Part shown: in pieces, positions 36,143-44,892 of the stretch
Position numbering within the stretch: the first letter of the stretch is position 1
Layout of the letters: each line of letters begins with the position of its first letter
Origin: Burkholderia aenigmatica
Lineage (GTDB): Bacteria; Pseudomonadota; Gammaproteobacteria; Burkholderiales; Burkholderiaceae
Reading direction: 5' to 3'
Assembly (NCBI RefSeq): GCF_902499175.1
Contig: NZ_CABVQC010000012.1
Span: forward strand, 86,965 to 150,964
DNA length: 64,000 bases
Position numbers and translations under genes: made by a program
Notes under the pieces: generated by a model
What the model was told of the DNA's origin: nothing
Database searches by the model: none
The model's input: only the letters and a program-made list of their open reading frames with translations

Positions 36143-37972
36143 ATGTGTGGAATTGTCGGGGCGGTCGCCCAGCGGGACATCCTGCCGAACCTGGTCGACG
36201 GGCTGAAACGGCTCGAATACCGCGGCTACGATTCGTGCGGCGTCGTGGTCTACCGCGACCGGGCGCTGGCGCGCGCCCGCAGCGTCGACCGCGTCGCGAA
36301 CCTGCAGCGCGAGATCGCCGAGCAAGTGCTGTCGGGCTACACCGGCATTGCGCATACGCGCTGGGCCACGCATGGCGCGCCCGTCACGCTCAACGCGCAT
36401 CCGCACTTCTCGCCGAGCGACGCCAATGCGCGCATCGCGCTGTCGCACAACGGGATCATCGAGAACTGCGATCAACTGCGCGCGGAATTGCAGGCGCATG
36501 GCTACGTGTTCGCGAGCCAGACCGACAGCGAGGCGATCGCGCACCTGATCGACCACCTGTATGACGGCGATCTGTTCGATGCAGTGCGGCGCGCGGTCGC
36601 GCGACTGCGCGGCAGCTATGCGATCGCGGTGATGTGTCGCGACGAGCCGCACCGGATCGTCGGCGCGCGCGACGGGATGCCGCTCGTCGTTGGCGTCGGC
36701 GAAGGCGAGAATTTTCTGGCGTCCGATGCGATTGCGCTGTCGGGGATCACCGATCGGATCGCTTACCTCGAGAACGGCGACGTTGCCGATATCCAGCTGC
36801 ATCGCTACTGGATCGTCGACGCGGCCGGCCAGCGCGTCGAGCGCGCGGTGCAACGGGTCGCCGCGCATAGCGGTGCGGCCGATCTCGGGTCGTATCGCTA
36901 CTACATGCAGAAGGAGATTTTCGAGCAGCCGCAGGCAGTGGCCGATACGTTGCTCGATGTGTCTTCGATCATGCCGGAGCTGTTCGGTGACGGTGCGTGG
37001 CGGGTTTTCAATGACGTCGATTCGGTTTTGTTGCTCGCGTGTGGTGGTAGCTATCACGCGGCGCTCACGGCGAAATACTGGATCGAGAGCATCGCGAAGC
37101 TGCCGGCCAGCGTGGAAATTGCCAGCGAGTTCCGGTATCGCGACAGTGTGCCGAATCCGCGCACGTTGGTCGTCGCAGTGTCGCAAAGCGGCGAGACGGC
37201 CGACGTGCTCGGTGCGGTGCATGTCGCCAAGCGTATCGGGATGATGCATACGCTCGCGATCTGCAACGTCGCGACGAGTGCGTTGATGCGCGAATGTGCG
37301 CTGCAGTTCGTGACGCGTGCGGGGATCGAGATCGGGGTGGCTTCGACGAAGGCTTTTACGACGCAACTCGTTGCGTTGTTTCTGCTGACGTTGTCGCTTG
37401 CGCAGGTGCGCGGGCGGTTAAGCGACGACGAGGAGAAGGAACATCTGCGTGCGCTGCGGCATCTGCCCGATGCGATGTCGAAGGTGCTCGCGCTCGAGCC
37501 GCAGATCATGGCGTGGTCGGAGCTGCTCGCAAGGCGCGACAACATGCTGTTTCTCGGGCGCGGGATGCATTATCCGATCGCGCTAGAGGGCGCGCTGAAG
37601 ATGAAGGAGATTTCGTATATTCACGCGGAGGCTTATCCGGCTGGGGAGCTGAAGCATGGGCCGCTGGCGCTCGTCAGCAACGAAATGCCGGTGATTGCGG
37701 TCGCGCCGAACGACATGCTGCTCGAGAAGCTACGGTCGAACATGCATGAGGTCAGTGCGCGGAATGGCAAGCTTTTTGTGTTTGCGGATGTGGACTGCGG
37801 TTTGGTGCCCAGCGAGGGGATCGAGGTGATTCGGCTCAATGAGTACTACGGGCCGCTTTCGCCGATTCTGCATACGGTGCCGATGCAACTGCTCGCGTAT
37901 CACGCTGCGTTGGCAAGAGGGACGGATATTGATAAGCCGCGGAATCTGGCGAAGTCGGTGACGGTGGAGTGA
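36143..37972 (+). CDS. glmS: Glutamine--fructose-6-phosphate aminotransferase
   Basis: This 609-aa GlmS makes glucosamine-6-phosphate from fructose-6-phosphate and glutamine, the first step to UDP-GlcNAc. The N-terminal class II glutaminase has the catalytic Cys2 (MCGIVG) and RYRGYDS-type [10 protein letters not shown] near residue 27-36. Two SIS sugar-isomerase domains follow ([18 protein letters not shown]; later [27 protein letters not shown]). The C terminus ends in KSVTVE, typical and required. The length is complete. It stands alone from glmM/glmU and faces the AsnC/Lrp gene, so it may be an amino-acid-regulated second copy. Confidence 0.96.
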   Translation: MCGIVGAVAQRDILPNLVDGLKRLEYRGYDSCGVVVYRDRALARARSVDRVANLQREIAEQVLSGYTGIAHTRWATHGAPVTLNAHPHFSPSDANARIALSHNGIIENCDQLRAELQAHGYVFASQTDSEAIAHLIDHLYDGDLFDAVRRAVARLRGSYAIAVMCRDEPHRIVGARDGMPLVVGVGEGENFLASDAIALSGITDRIAYLENGDVADIQLHRYWIVDAAGQRVERAVQRVAAHSGAADLGSYRYYMQKEIFEQPQAVADTLLDVSSIMPELFGDGAWRVFNDVDSVLLLACGGSYHAALTAKYWIESIAKLPASVEIASEFRYRDSVPNPRTLVVAVSQSGETADVLGAVHVAKRIGMMHTLAICNVATSALMRECALQFVTRAGIEIGVASTKAFTTQLVALFLLTLSLAQVRGRLSDDEEKEHLRALRHLPDAMSKVLALEPQIMAWSELLARRDNMLFLGRGMHYPIALEGALKMKEISYIHAEAYPAGELKHGPLALVSNEMPVIAVAPNDMLLEKLRSNMHEVSARNGKLFVFADVDCGLVPSEGIEVIRLNEYYGPLSPILHTVPMQLLAYHAALARGTDIDKPRNLAKSVTVE

Positions 37973-37978
37973 GGGTCT

Positions 37979-37995
37979 CCGAATCAGCGATTCGG
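37979..37995 (+). terminator. Short hairpin after glmS
   Basis: CCGAATC and GATTCGG pair perfectly around AGC, 6 bp past the stop. Without a T tract it is more likely a 3'-end stabiliser than a full intrinsic terminator. Confidence 0.4.
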
Positions 37996-38149
37996 GTCGG
38001 GCATGACAACGCGCAGCGCGAGAAGTTTTCAGGAATGACTTGCCCGCATCGCAGCCGAGCAACGATCAGGCTGACGTCGCCCTGTTTCCGCAGCAGCACC
38101 ATCCGGCCTGACGTTGCGGCACCGCCGTGTGCTGCGGCGTCACTCGCGA

Positions 38150-38402
38150 CCATGCTCCCGCCGATACTCTGCCCGAGTCTTCCCCGCCAGCTCGCGGATA
38201 TCGCGCGTCCAGCGAGCCCGATCGAGATACCCGAGAGGGCATGAGCCAGTTCCGCGAGATCGACCGGCTCGCCGCCGGCGAGCCGGACGGTGGCCTCATG
38301 CAATCGGTATCGACAGATCACCCGCTTCGGCATCACGCCCACATCGCTGGAAAAACGCCGCTGCAGCGTGCGCTCGCTCAACCCCGCACGCTCGAATGTT
38401 CC
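38150..38402 (-). pseudogene. AraC-regulator remnant 1 (C-terminal HTH, frameshifted)
   Basis: On the minus strand the DNA encodes ERAGLSERTLQRRFSS, then [32 protein letters not shown] in one frame, and, after a shift, GYLDRARWTRDIRELAGKTRAEYRRE in another. This lines up with the last roughly 90 residues of the intact AraC gene at 43247-44062. The N-terminal sensor domain is missing and the frame is broken, so this is a decayed fragment. It overlaps no real gene; the exported protein gene begins just upstream. Confidence 0.75.
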
Positions 38403-38447
38403 GTTGCGGAGCCCCTTTACCGGCCAAAGACTCGCGCAAGAAACCCG

Positions 38448-39260
38448 CTATTTCGAGAGACTCCGCTTCTTCAACAACACCGCACCACTCGCCGGACTCA
38501 CGAGCAAAATGGATTCGATATCCAGGTACAACCTCGAAGTCCTCGTCGTGATGTCGGTCGGCTCGTCGTTGCTCGGCTCGGCGTGCTCGATGTGTTCGGT
38601 CAGGTACGGCCGGACCAGACGCCCGGAAAGAGCGAACACGAACCCGCCATGCGTTTGCGCGTACGCAGCGGGTGACAGCCTCACGCGGCCGCGCACAGTG
38701 GACTTCCTGCCTTTTCCGGGATCGAGTTCGATGATGTCGATCTGCTGGATATAGCCTTTCGCCTTCGCCTCGGGTGCGATCACGAGCCCTCGCCCTCGCG
38801 GCCCGGTAATGACCTTTCTGAGCAGGATGCCTGTCCGGCCTTCGCCGTCGGCGTCGACCAGGTCGACGTTCACCTTCAACAGATGCTTCTGCGACTGATA
38901 TCGCAGCCCGTACGACGCCGGCACCAGGAAAGTTACCTCACGATCCAGGTTGACCGCAGCCAGGTCGGCGTTCTGGCCATGCTTGTCGACCACGCCGGGG
39001 ATCAGGCTGCGGACGCGATCGCTCAGGGACGGGGACGCGCTGTTGACGTGCAGCTTCTCCAGTGCTTCCCGAATCGCAACCGGATCGTCGCCGACAATCG
39101 GCCGCGTGAGCGGCGTGTTGGCCGAAACGGCAGGCGCGACGCTCGCCGTTTCGTTGACATCGTCGGCCGCTGCACGCGTCGCGACTGGGGCCAGCATGAT
39201 CGCCACGGCGACGACGCACGCGCCATTCAGACGGCCCAACAAGGATCTCCGGTGAGACAC
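38448..39260 (-). CDS. Exported hypothetical protein between AraC remnants
   Basis: This 270-aa protein is read from a GTG start with an AGGAG site 5 bp upstream; an in-frame upstream ATG has no ribosome site. A signal peptide (LNGACVVAVAIMLAPVATRAAA) is clear. The mature part is soluble, with repeated beta-strand patterns (REVTFLVPASYGLRYQ, HLLKVNVDLVDADG, RGLVIAPEAKAKGYIQQIDIIEL, ESILLVSPASGAVLLKKR). No Cys in the mature part and no catalytic motif is seen. The family is not recognised. It lies between two decayed AraC fragments, which marks a rearranged region. Confidence 0.65.
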   Translation of the reverse strand: MSHRRSLLGRLNGACVVAVAIMLAPVATRAAADDVNETASVAPAVSANTPLTRPIVGDDPVAIREALEKLHVNSASPSLSDRVRSLIPGVVDKHGQNADLAAVNLDREVTFLVPASYGLRYQSQKHLLKVNVDLVDADGEGRTGILLRKVITGPRGRGLVIAPEAKAKGYIQQIDIIELDPGKGRKSTVRGRVRLSPAAYAQTHGGFVFALSGRLVRPYLTEHIEHAEPSNDEPTDITTRTSRLYLDIESILLVSPASGAVLLKKRSLSK

Positions 39261-39507
39261 GACAACTCCTGGTTTTCTGGCGGATCGGTCGACTATGAGA
39301 TCGGCAGGATCAAACGATCGGTAACGTACCAACCGTTCGAGTTCACCGATCGCCTGCGCGACACATCATAGGTTCATTGTCAGTTGGGCGACAGGCCGGC
39401 GCGCCACACTATCGTATTGCCCAGACTACAACAATCCACGACAAGCGAGCAGCGGCGCGACGGGCGGGGGCGGTGACATTCAGTTGCCCGTCGCGAAACC
39501 GCAACCT

Positions 39508-39676
39508 CACTCCTGCCGATCCTCCCGCCTGTATTCCGCTGGTGCCTTCCCCACCAGCTTGCGGAAATCGCGCGTGAAATGCGCCTGATCGACATACCCG
39601 AGCGCATAAGCCAGCTCCGCGAGATCGACCGGTTCGCCGCCGATCGAACACCAGATTCACGCACGGATACACTCCG
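39508..39676 (-). pseudogene. AraC-regulator remnant 2 (internal deletion)
   Basis: Minus-strand DNA encodes [14 protein letters not shown], then in the next frame [18 protein letters not shown] and [22 protein letters not shown] before a stop. In the intact AraC gene (43247-44062) these two segments are about 150 residues apart. The join lies at a CGGCGGCG sequence that occurs at both matching places in the intact gene, so the middle was probably lost between short direct repeats. What remains cannot make a regulator. Confidence 0.8.
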
Positions 39677-39894
39677 TCGGGCTCTATGCATCGACGGGTG
39701 CTCAGCGCGGCGAGGAAATCTCCGGGCGGTCGAACGCGTCGCTCAAGAGCTCTGGCTACCAGATGACACTGGCACTTTAGTTTTGAAGACTACGTCTCCG
39801 AAACATGTCGAGGAAGTCGTATGTGAACGCTCGTTAGCTTGGCTGGCAGTGAGAAACGTTCAAGCTCAGGGGCGACAGGTCGCACTGCCATCGC

Positions 39895-40251
39895 CTAACA
39901 ACCGCTCCCCGACGCATTCTCGGACGCAGCTGACCCACCCCGCACGAAATGATGCTCCACCCTCGTGCGCAGTACACCATCGAGCCCAGCAAGCCGTTCA
40001 CGCAGCCGCACCGCCTGCCTTTCCGTCATTTCCCCGAGAACGATTTTCTGCTCAAGAACATCACCACAGCGGGTAATGGCCCAACGATCAACCGTAGCAG
40101 TTTCACCTTCGAGCACAGCCGCCGCAGTCGAGACAATGCCCGGATTCCGTCTCGACACGAGATGAACCGTATGCGTCAACGTAAAACCAGGAAGGAACTG
40201 CGACCAGTCTTCACAGACTGCCGGGCGGGAAGCGGAGGAAATTTGGCTCAT
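39895..40251 (-). CDS. ACT-like small hypothetical protein
   Basis: This 118-aa protein starts at MSQISSASRP after a GGAGCAACC site. Residues about 20-105 (FTLTHTVHLVSRRNPGIVSTAAAVLEGE, given by FTLTHTVHLVSRRNPG, then WAITRCGDVLEQKIVLGEMTERQAVRLRERL) show the beta-alpha-beta-beta-alpha-beta pattern of an ACT or ferredoxin-like domain. No catalytic motif is present, so a small-molecule-binding or partner role is likely. It is preceded by its own good promoter and lies downstream of the adenylate-forming enzyme on the same strand. The fold is inferred. Confidence 0.65.
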   Translation of the reverse strand: MSQISSASRPAVCEDWSQFLPGFTLTHTVHLVSRRNPGIVSTAAAVLEGETATVDRWAITRCGDVLEQKIVLGEMTERQAVRLRERLAGLDGVLRTRVEHHFVRGGSAASENASGSGC

Positions 40252-40404
40252 GGTTGCTCCGGATGATTGGTTATCGAACCGGTGCCAGCCATGCTGCTCC
40301 CGTTTCGTTGCCGTAAATCGGCCGCATCGCCTCAGAGGCGTCCACCTTGCCCGGGAGGGCAGGTTGGCGTCGAAGAATCCGACTCTGGATGCTTGACTTC
40401 TCAC

Positions 40405-40420
40405 GTTCGACATCTCGAAC
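40405..40420. promoter_or_regulatory. Operator-like dyad GTTCGA-CATC-TCGAAC
   Basis: There are perfect 6-bp arms with a 4-bp spacer, placed just downstream of the -10 box at 40429-40434 on the minus strand. This is where a repressor would block the ACT-like gene. No second copy was noticed. Confidence 0.45.
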
Positions 40421-40428
40421 GATGGTTC

Positions 40429-40456
40429 ATTATACCGAAAAACAGATATCGGGCAA
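40429..40456 (-). promoter_or_regulatory. Sigma70-like promoter of the ACT-like gene
   Basis: On the minus strand TTGCCC and TATAAT are separated by 16 bp, an unusually good match in this GC-rich DNA. It would start transcription about 170 bp upstream of the gene at 40251. Confidence 0.6.
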
Positions 40457-40554
40457 GAAGTGCCGGGAAAGCAGTACCTTGGCCGGACGGCGCCGCCGAT
40501 CCGACCCTCACGCCCCCCATCAGGCAACGCGTGTCCGAGCGCATCGCCCCACCC

Positions 40555-42045
40555 TCACGCGATGTACTTGTTCTTGATCCGAATATCCCGCCCCTGAAAC
40601 GGCCCGGTATCGTGATCGTGCATGTGCACGATCACCTGCTTCGGGTCGAACAATCTCGACACTTCGCGAAAATCCTGATTCACGCGCTTCATCCCTTCGA
40701 ATATCTCGCCATGCAGCGCCGCATCGTCGAGCTGCACCGACCCATTCCCCAAAGCCCGCTCAAGATGGACATGCAGGAAGCTCGTCAATTGCGCGTCCTC
40801 GGTCGTCGCGAGCTGGAACGTGCTGATCGCGTCATGCAGCACCGGCGACGCGGACAGAACCTGCTCGATATCCGACGGGAACACTTTCGAGCCATAGAAC
40901 GGCACGCTCGAATCGTTACGCCCGTACACGAACAGAAACGGGAAATGGCTGGTGCGTGACGCAAAGTCCGTCAGGCGCATGCCATGCGCCGACAGACGCT
41001 TGTTCAGCTCGCGGAATTGATACGTCCCACCCGAATCGCGAATGTTGTACCGGATCTTCGGCGCCGCGCCGGACTGCCGCCCGATGGTCACCAGCAGCTC
41101 ACCGTCGTCATTCGTCTCGATCACGTAATCGAGCGCGTTGTACTGGAAGATCATCGGCGGCGTATCGCGCCCGAACAGTTCGCGGCACAACTCGGGGCGA
41201 CTCAGCAGCGCACGCCGCAGGCCGATCGTCGTCGGCGTCTCGACACCGATGTTGATCTCGAGGTCCGACGCGCCATACGACGAGATCACCGTGCTCGCCT
41301 TGCGCAGCAGATGGTCGCGCAACGCTTCCGACAACCCTTCCCCGCCGACGATGAAATCGATGTGATACGGCGTCAGGTCGAGGTCGCATTCGTCGACCAC
41401 CGAGCGGATAAACGGCGGGTAGCCGAAGATCAGGTACTGGTACTTCGGCCCGAACAGCTTCAGCGTGTTGATCAGCTTGGCCTTGTCCGGGCCGATCGAC
41501 TTCATGATGCCGACGTCGACGAGCGACATCGATACGTTCATGCCGGTCGCCCACGGCCCGAGCGCAAAGCAGTTCAGCAGCATCTTGCCGGAGTCGCGAA
41601 ACACCAGCTGATAGTTCAGCTGCAGGATGCGCTTGACGTCGCTGCGTTCGGCCGCGCTGCGCACCCAGTTGTTCGGCTGGCCGGTCGATCCCGACGATTC
41701 GTCGATGACGACGCCCGACTTCGGTATCGCGCCGCCATAGCAGCGCTGCTCGATCGAATAGCGCTTGATGTAGTTCTCCTTGGTCATGGCGGGCAGGTCC
41801 GACAGCCGCCATGTGCCGCCGGCCTTGTAGCCTTCGGCCTTCAGGAACTCGATGTACGCGGGGCACGACGTGCTCGCCTTGAGGAACGCGACGCGGGCGC
41901 GCATGCGGCCGACATAAGCCAGATAGGGCTGAAAGATCGGCGCGTTGAGGAATACATAGAGACGTCCGTCGACGCTGATCACGCGACGAAGGAACCAGAG
42001 CGTCCAGAGGACGGCTTCGAGAAAGAGGCGAATGAGCGTGTTCAT
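40555..42045 (-). CDS. Phenylacetate-CoA-ligase-like adenylate-forming enzyme
   Basis: This 496-aa member of the PaaK/CapK-like adenylate-forming family activates a carboxylate with ATP. The phosphate-loop SSGSTGQP is at residues 117-124. Later motifs are VGGEGLSEALRD, SSYGASD and the hinge-type YGRNDSSVPFYGSKVFPSDIEQVL. A hydrophobic, Arg-flanked N-terminal helix (LFLEAVLWTLWFLRR) is unusual for a soluble ligase and may tether it to the membrane. Its ATG overlaps the stop of the nitroreductase-like gene, so the two are coupled. The substrate and acceptor are unknown. Confidence 0.85.
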   Translation of the reverse strand: MNTLIRLFLEAVLWTLWFLRRVISVDGRLYVFLNAPIFQPYLAYVGRMRARVAFLKASTSCPAYIEFLKAEGYKAGGTWRLSDLPAMTKENYIKRYSIEQRCYGGAIPKSGVVIDESSGSTGQPNNWVRSAAERSDVKRILQLNYQLVFRDSGKMLLNCFALGPWATGMNVSMSLVDVGIMKSIGPDKAKLINTLKLFGPKYQYLIFGYPPFIRSVVDECDLDLTPYHIDFIVGGEGLSEALRDHLLRKASTVISSYGASDLEINIGVETPTTIGLRRALLSRPELCRELFGRDTPPMIFQYNALDYVIETNDDGELLVTIGRQSGAAPKIRYNIRDSGGTYQFRELNKRLSAHGMRLTDFASRTSHFPFLFVYGRNDSSVPFYGSKVFPSDIEQVLSASPVLHDAISTFQLATTEDAQLTSFLHVHLERALGNGSVQLDDAALHGEIFEGMKRVNQDFREVSRLFDPKQVIVHMHDHDTGPFQGRDIRIKNKYIA

Positions 42046-43115
42046 GCGGATCTCGGCGAGTGGAACGGAACCGGCGCATCGACGAGGATGTCGGCAAGCG
42101 CCCTGCGTTGGCTCTGCGGCGGCGTACGCGAGTAGCCGACCTTGAACACGAGCCAGGCCCGGTCGACTCCGGTATGCGCGCTGAACCACGCGGCGGCCTC
42201 GGGGTTCGTGACCAGGTTGCCGTATGGATGCAGGTACAGGCCGAGGCTCGTCAGCGCGAGCCAGAAGCGCAGCAGGAAACGGCCCGATTCGATCGCGTTC
42301 TCCGGATTGAAGAAATCGCCGCTCAACACGCCGATCGCCGGTACGTGGCCCAGTTGCGACCGATAGCGGCGCTTGAAATAGAAGCGCGTCGGCTTGAACG
42401 TCAGGATCTTCGACAGACGCGCTGACATCCAGAACTCCGCCCGCGACAGGTTCATGCAGCGCCAGTCGAGGCCGTCGCGGTGCCGGGCCGTCGAACGCTC
42501 GGTGAAGCGAAACCAGCCGGTGATCTCGTCGTGGTAGTCCGCGACGTTCATGTCATGGAACACGGCGTCGATGTTCGTCGCGATGATCGGCTCGATCAGT
42601 TCCGCACCCGACAGGTGCGTATATCGATGCCCCCATTCGTCGGCGAGCGCCGCCAGCTGCGCGACGGCCGCGTCCGGTACCGGTGTCGGATCCATCGAAA
42701 CGCGCGACGTGCGGCGCGCCAGCATCAGCGCGGACGGATCGTCGCGCGACGCGTCCGCGTTCGCGTGGGCAACGAGCCGCAACGCGGCGAACGGTATCAG
42801 CCCCGGCGGCGTCGGCTGCGACAGCATGGCCGCGAATACCTGCACCGGGCGATGCAGTTGCCATTCGACGCGCAAGCCGTGCGGCGCCGCGAGCAGATCG
42901 ATCGCGTCGATGAACATGCCCATCGCGGACAACAGGAACGCACCGGTCGTGTCTTCCTTCGGCAGCGTGCGCGTGCCGTCGATGAACAGTTCGGCGTAAT
43001 CGTCCGAGATCAATTGCACGCGCCACGGCTGAACGTTGTGCGGCGACGGTGCATGTCGGGCCACGGTCAGGATCGTGTGCCAGACAGAAAAGTCTTCAGC
43101 GGGAATCCCCGGCAT
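42042..43115 (-). CDS. Nitroreductase-family (Acg-like) FMN protein
   Basis: This 357-aa protein carries an FMN-binding signature near the N terminus (ARHAPSPHNVQPWRV, residues about 19-33) and a second region (PYGNLVTNPEAAAWF) typical of nitroreductase-like proteins of the Acg type. It is longer than simple nitroreductases, with an extra middle part (ITGWFRFTERSTARHRDGLDW). Stop and start overlap with the adenylate-forming gene (ATGA). Possible roles are oxidation or dehydrogenation of a product activated by the next enzyme; this is inference. Confidence 0.8.
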   Translation of the reverse strand: MPGIPAEDFSVWHTILTVARHAPSPHNVQPWRVQLISDDYAELFIDGTRTLPKEDTTGAFLLSAMGMFIDAIDLLAAPHGLRVEWQLHRPVQVFAAMLSQPTPPGLIPFAALRLVAHANADASRDDPSALMLARRTSRVSMDPTPVPDAAVAQLAALADEWGHRYTHLSGAELIEPIIATNIDAVFHDMNVADYHDEITGWFRFTERSTARHRDGLDWRCMNLSRAEFWMSARLSKILTFKPTRFYFKRRYRSQLGHVPAIGVLSGDFFNPENAIESGRFLLRFWLALTSLGLYLHPYGNLVTNPEAAAWFSAHTGVDRAWLVFKVGYSRTPPQSQRRALADILVDAPVPFHSPRSA

Positions 43116-43246
43116 ATCTCGTGGCTTCCTTGTTGTTGTGCGGCTGATTGCCGTTGTTGCGCGAGAACCGGCCCCTCTCAAGACCGGGTAAAGCTGTGCG
43201 CATCTTACATGAGGGCCGAGGCTCCCCCACGGATGCCCGGGCGACG

Positions 43247-44062
43247 TCACTGCTGCGAGTCGTCCCGCCGGTATTCGGCCGGCGCCTTGCCCACCAGCTT
43301 GCGGAAGTCGCGCGTGAAATGCGCCTGGTCGAAGTAGCCGAGCGCATGCGCCAACTCCGCCAGATCCACCGCATCGCCGCCGGCGAGCTTGTCCGCGGCC
43401 TCATGCAGCCGATACCGACAGATCACCCACTTCGGCGTCACGCCCACATGGCCGGAAAAGAGCTGCTGCAGCGTGCGCTCGCTCAGGCCGGCACGTTCGG
43501 CCAGGTCACGCACCTGCGTGAGACCGCTATCCTGCTGCAGCATCTGCAGAATGTCGTGGATGCGTTCGACCTGCGGATCGGGCGGCGGCAGCACCCGCAG
43601 CAGCAGCGACTCCGCGGCCGACACCATACCGGCATCGTCCGGCGCACCGAGCACCGCCTCCTCGGCTTCCGCATCGCTACCACCCAACAGCGTCGACACC
43701 GGCAGCACCTTGTCGGTCATCCAATGCACGGGCTTGCCGAAAAACGCACGAAAGGCGCCGGGCCGGAAGCGCACGCCGATCACGCGCCCCGCATCGGCCA
43801 GCGTGGTTTCAAACGCACCGGACACCACACCGAAGATGCCCGTGCGCCGCCGGTCGAACACCAGGTTCACGCACGGATACGGCAGCGTGCGCTGCACATG
43901 GGGCGGCTGGTCGCGCAAATCCCATTCGACGATCCAGTGGTGATCCAGCACGCCGGCCAGTTCCGCACACGGGTAGTAGCGATTCAGGCGGAAGCGCTGC
44001 CGGGCAGCCCGTGGGCCAACCACGCCCTTCGGGGTAGTGGTCACCTTGCGCAAGTCGGACAT
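43247..44062 (-). CDS. AraC-family regulator (DUF6597 sensor domain), intact copy
   Basis: This 271-aa regulator has an N-terminal DUF6597 domain (YYPCAELAGVLDHHWIVEWDL, then [14 protein letters not shown] and GVRFRPGAFRAFFGKPVHWM) and a C-terminal AraC HTH (AERAGLSERTLQQLFSGHVGV and [26 protein letters not shown]). It precedes the nitroreductase/adenylate-forming genes on the same strand, 131 bp away, and is divergent from a GST gene. Two decayed copies of the same type lie 3.5-6 kb to the left. It probably regulates this operon. Confidence 0.9.
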   Translation of the reverse strand: MSDLRKVTTTPKGVVGPRAARQRFRLNRYYPCAELAGVLDHHWIVEWDLRDQPPHVQRTLPYPCVNLVFDRRRTGIFGVVSGAFETTLADAGRVIGVRFRPGAFRAFFGKPVHWMTDKVLPVSTLLGGSDAEAEEAVLGAPDDAGMVSAAESLLLRVLPPPDPQVERIHDILQMLQQDSGLTQVRDLAERAGLSERTLQQLFSGHVGVTPKWVICRYRLHEAADKLAGGDAVDLAELAHALGYFDQAHFTRDFRKLVGKAPAEYRRDDSQQ

Positions 44063-44182
44063 GATGTGGACGGTAGTGGCGATGTCACGATGATGCACCG
44101 CCACAGCGGATTTTTCCAAGACGGCGACGCACGGACGTCCTACATTGGGTTCCCTCTCCCCGACCGCATTCCGGAGCCCGCC

Positions 44183-44842
44183 ATGCAACCAGACCGTCAC
44201 CTGATCCTCTACCACGCGCCGCGCAGCCGCTCGGCCGGCGCCCGCATGCTGCTCGAAGAACTGAACGCCGACTATGAACTGCACACATTCGACCTGTCGA
44301 GCGGCAAGCATCACGACCCCGACTACCTGCGCACCAACCCGATGGGCAAGGTGCCCGCGCTGCGCCACGGCGACGTGATCGTCACCGAACAGGCCGCCGT
44401 CTACCTGTATGCGGCCGAGCTGTATCCGGAAGCCGGTCTCTCGCCAGCGGCAGGCGATGCGCTGCGGGGGCCCTATCTGCGCTGGATGGTGTTCTACGGT
44501 TCGTGTTTCGAGCCGGCCATCGTCGATCGCTCGATGAACCGCCCGCCCGCACCGTACGCCACGTCGCCCTATGGCGACTTCGATACCGTCGTCAACGCGA
44601 TCGAGACGCAACTGGCCAAGGGGCCCTATCTGCTGGGCGAGCGCTTGACGGCCGTCGACGTACTGTGGGGCGCGGCGCTAAACTGGATCACGCTGTTCAA
44701 GCTGATGCCCGAGACGCCGACGGTGCGCGCGTACATCGACCGTATCCTCGCGCGTCCGGCGATCCAGCGCGCGCAAGCGGCCGACGCGGCGCTGGCGGCA
44801 GCGCAGGACAACGCGAAGACGGCCGCCGCGCCTGCCAGGTAG
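44183..44842 (+). CDS. Glutathione S-transferase family protein
   Basis: This 219-aa GST has the thioredoxin-like N domain (LILYHAPRSRSAGARMLLEELNADYEL, given by YHAPRSRSAG; NPMGKVPALRHGD with the cis-Pro) and a helical C domain (GPYLLGERLTAVDVLWGAALNW). The catalytic residue is not certain; the Ser-rich RSRSAG loop suggests a Ser- or Cys-type bacterial class. It is divergent from the AraC gene, with the shared 120 bp as the promoter region. Confidence 0.92.
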   Translation: MQPDRHLILYHAPRSRSAGARMLLEELNADYELHTFDLSSGKHHDPDYLRTNPMGKVPALRHGDVIVTEQAAVYLYAAELYPEAGLSPAAGDALRGPYLRWMVFYGSCFEPAIVDRSMNRPPAPYATSPYGDFDTVVNAIETQLAKGPYLLGERLTAVDVLWGAALNWITLFKLMPETPTVRAYIDRILARPAIQRAQAADAALAAAQDNAKTAAAPAR

Positions 44843-44892
44843 CGCAAAGGCACAAGGCGGGGCGGAACGGGATGCCCATTCCACCCGCTCCG

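Larger units (their letters stand above)
40252..40554. other. Intergenic region upstream of the ACT-like gene
   Basis: This 303-bp region separates the ACT-like gene from the adenylate-forming enzyme. No gene is seen; it holds the promoter and dyad described at 40405-40456. Confidence 0.5.

Noticed and set aside
39579..40076. A 165-codon plus-strand frame over AraC remnant 2 and the ACT-like gene
   Set aside because: It runs antisense to better-supported minus-strand sequence and has no ribosome site or motif.
44843..44892. A possible terminator between the GST and porin genes
   Set aside because: The arms pair imperfectly with several mismatches and there is no T tract; not strong enough to list.
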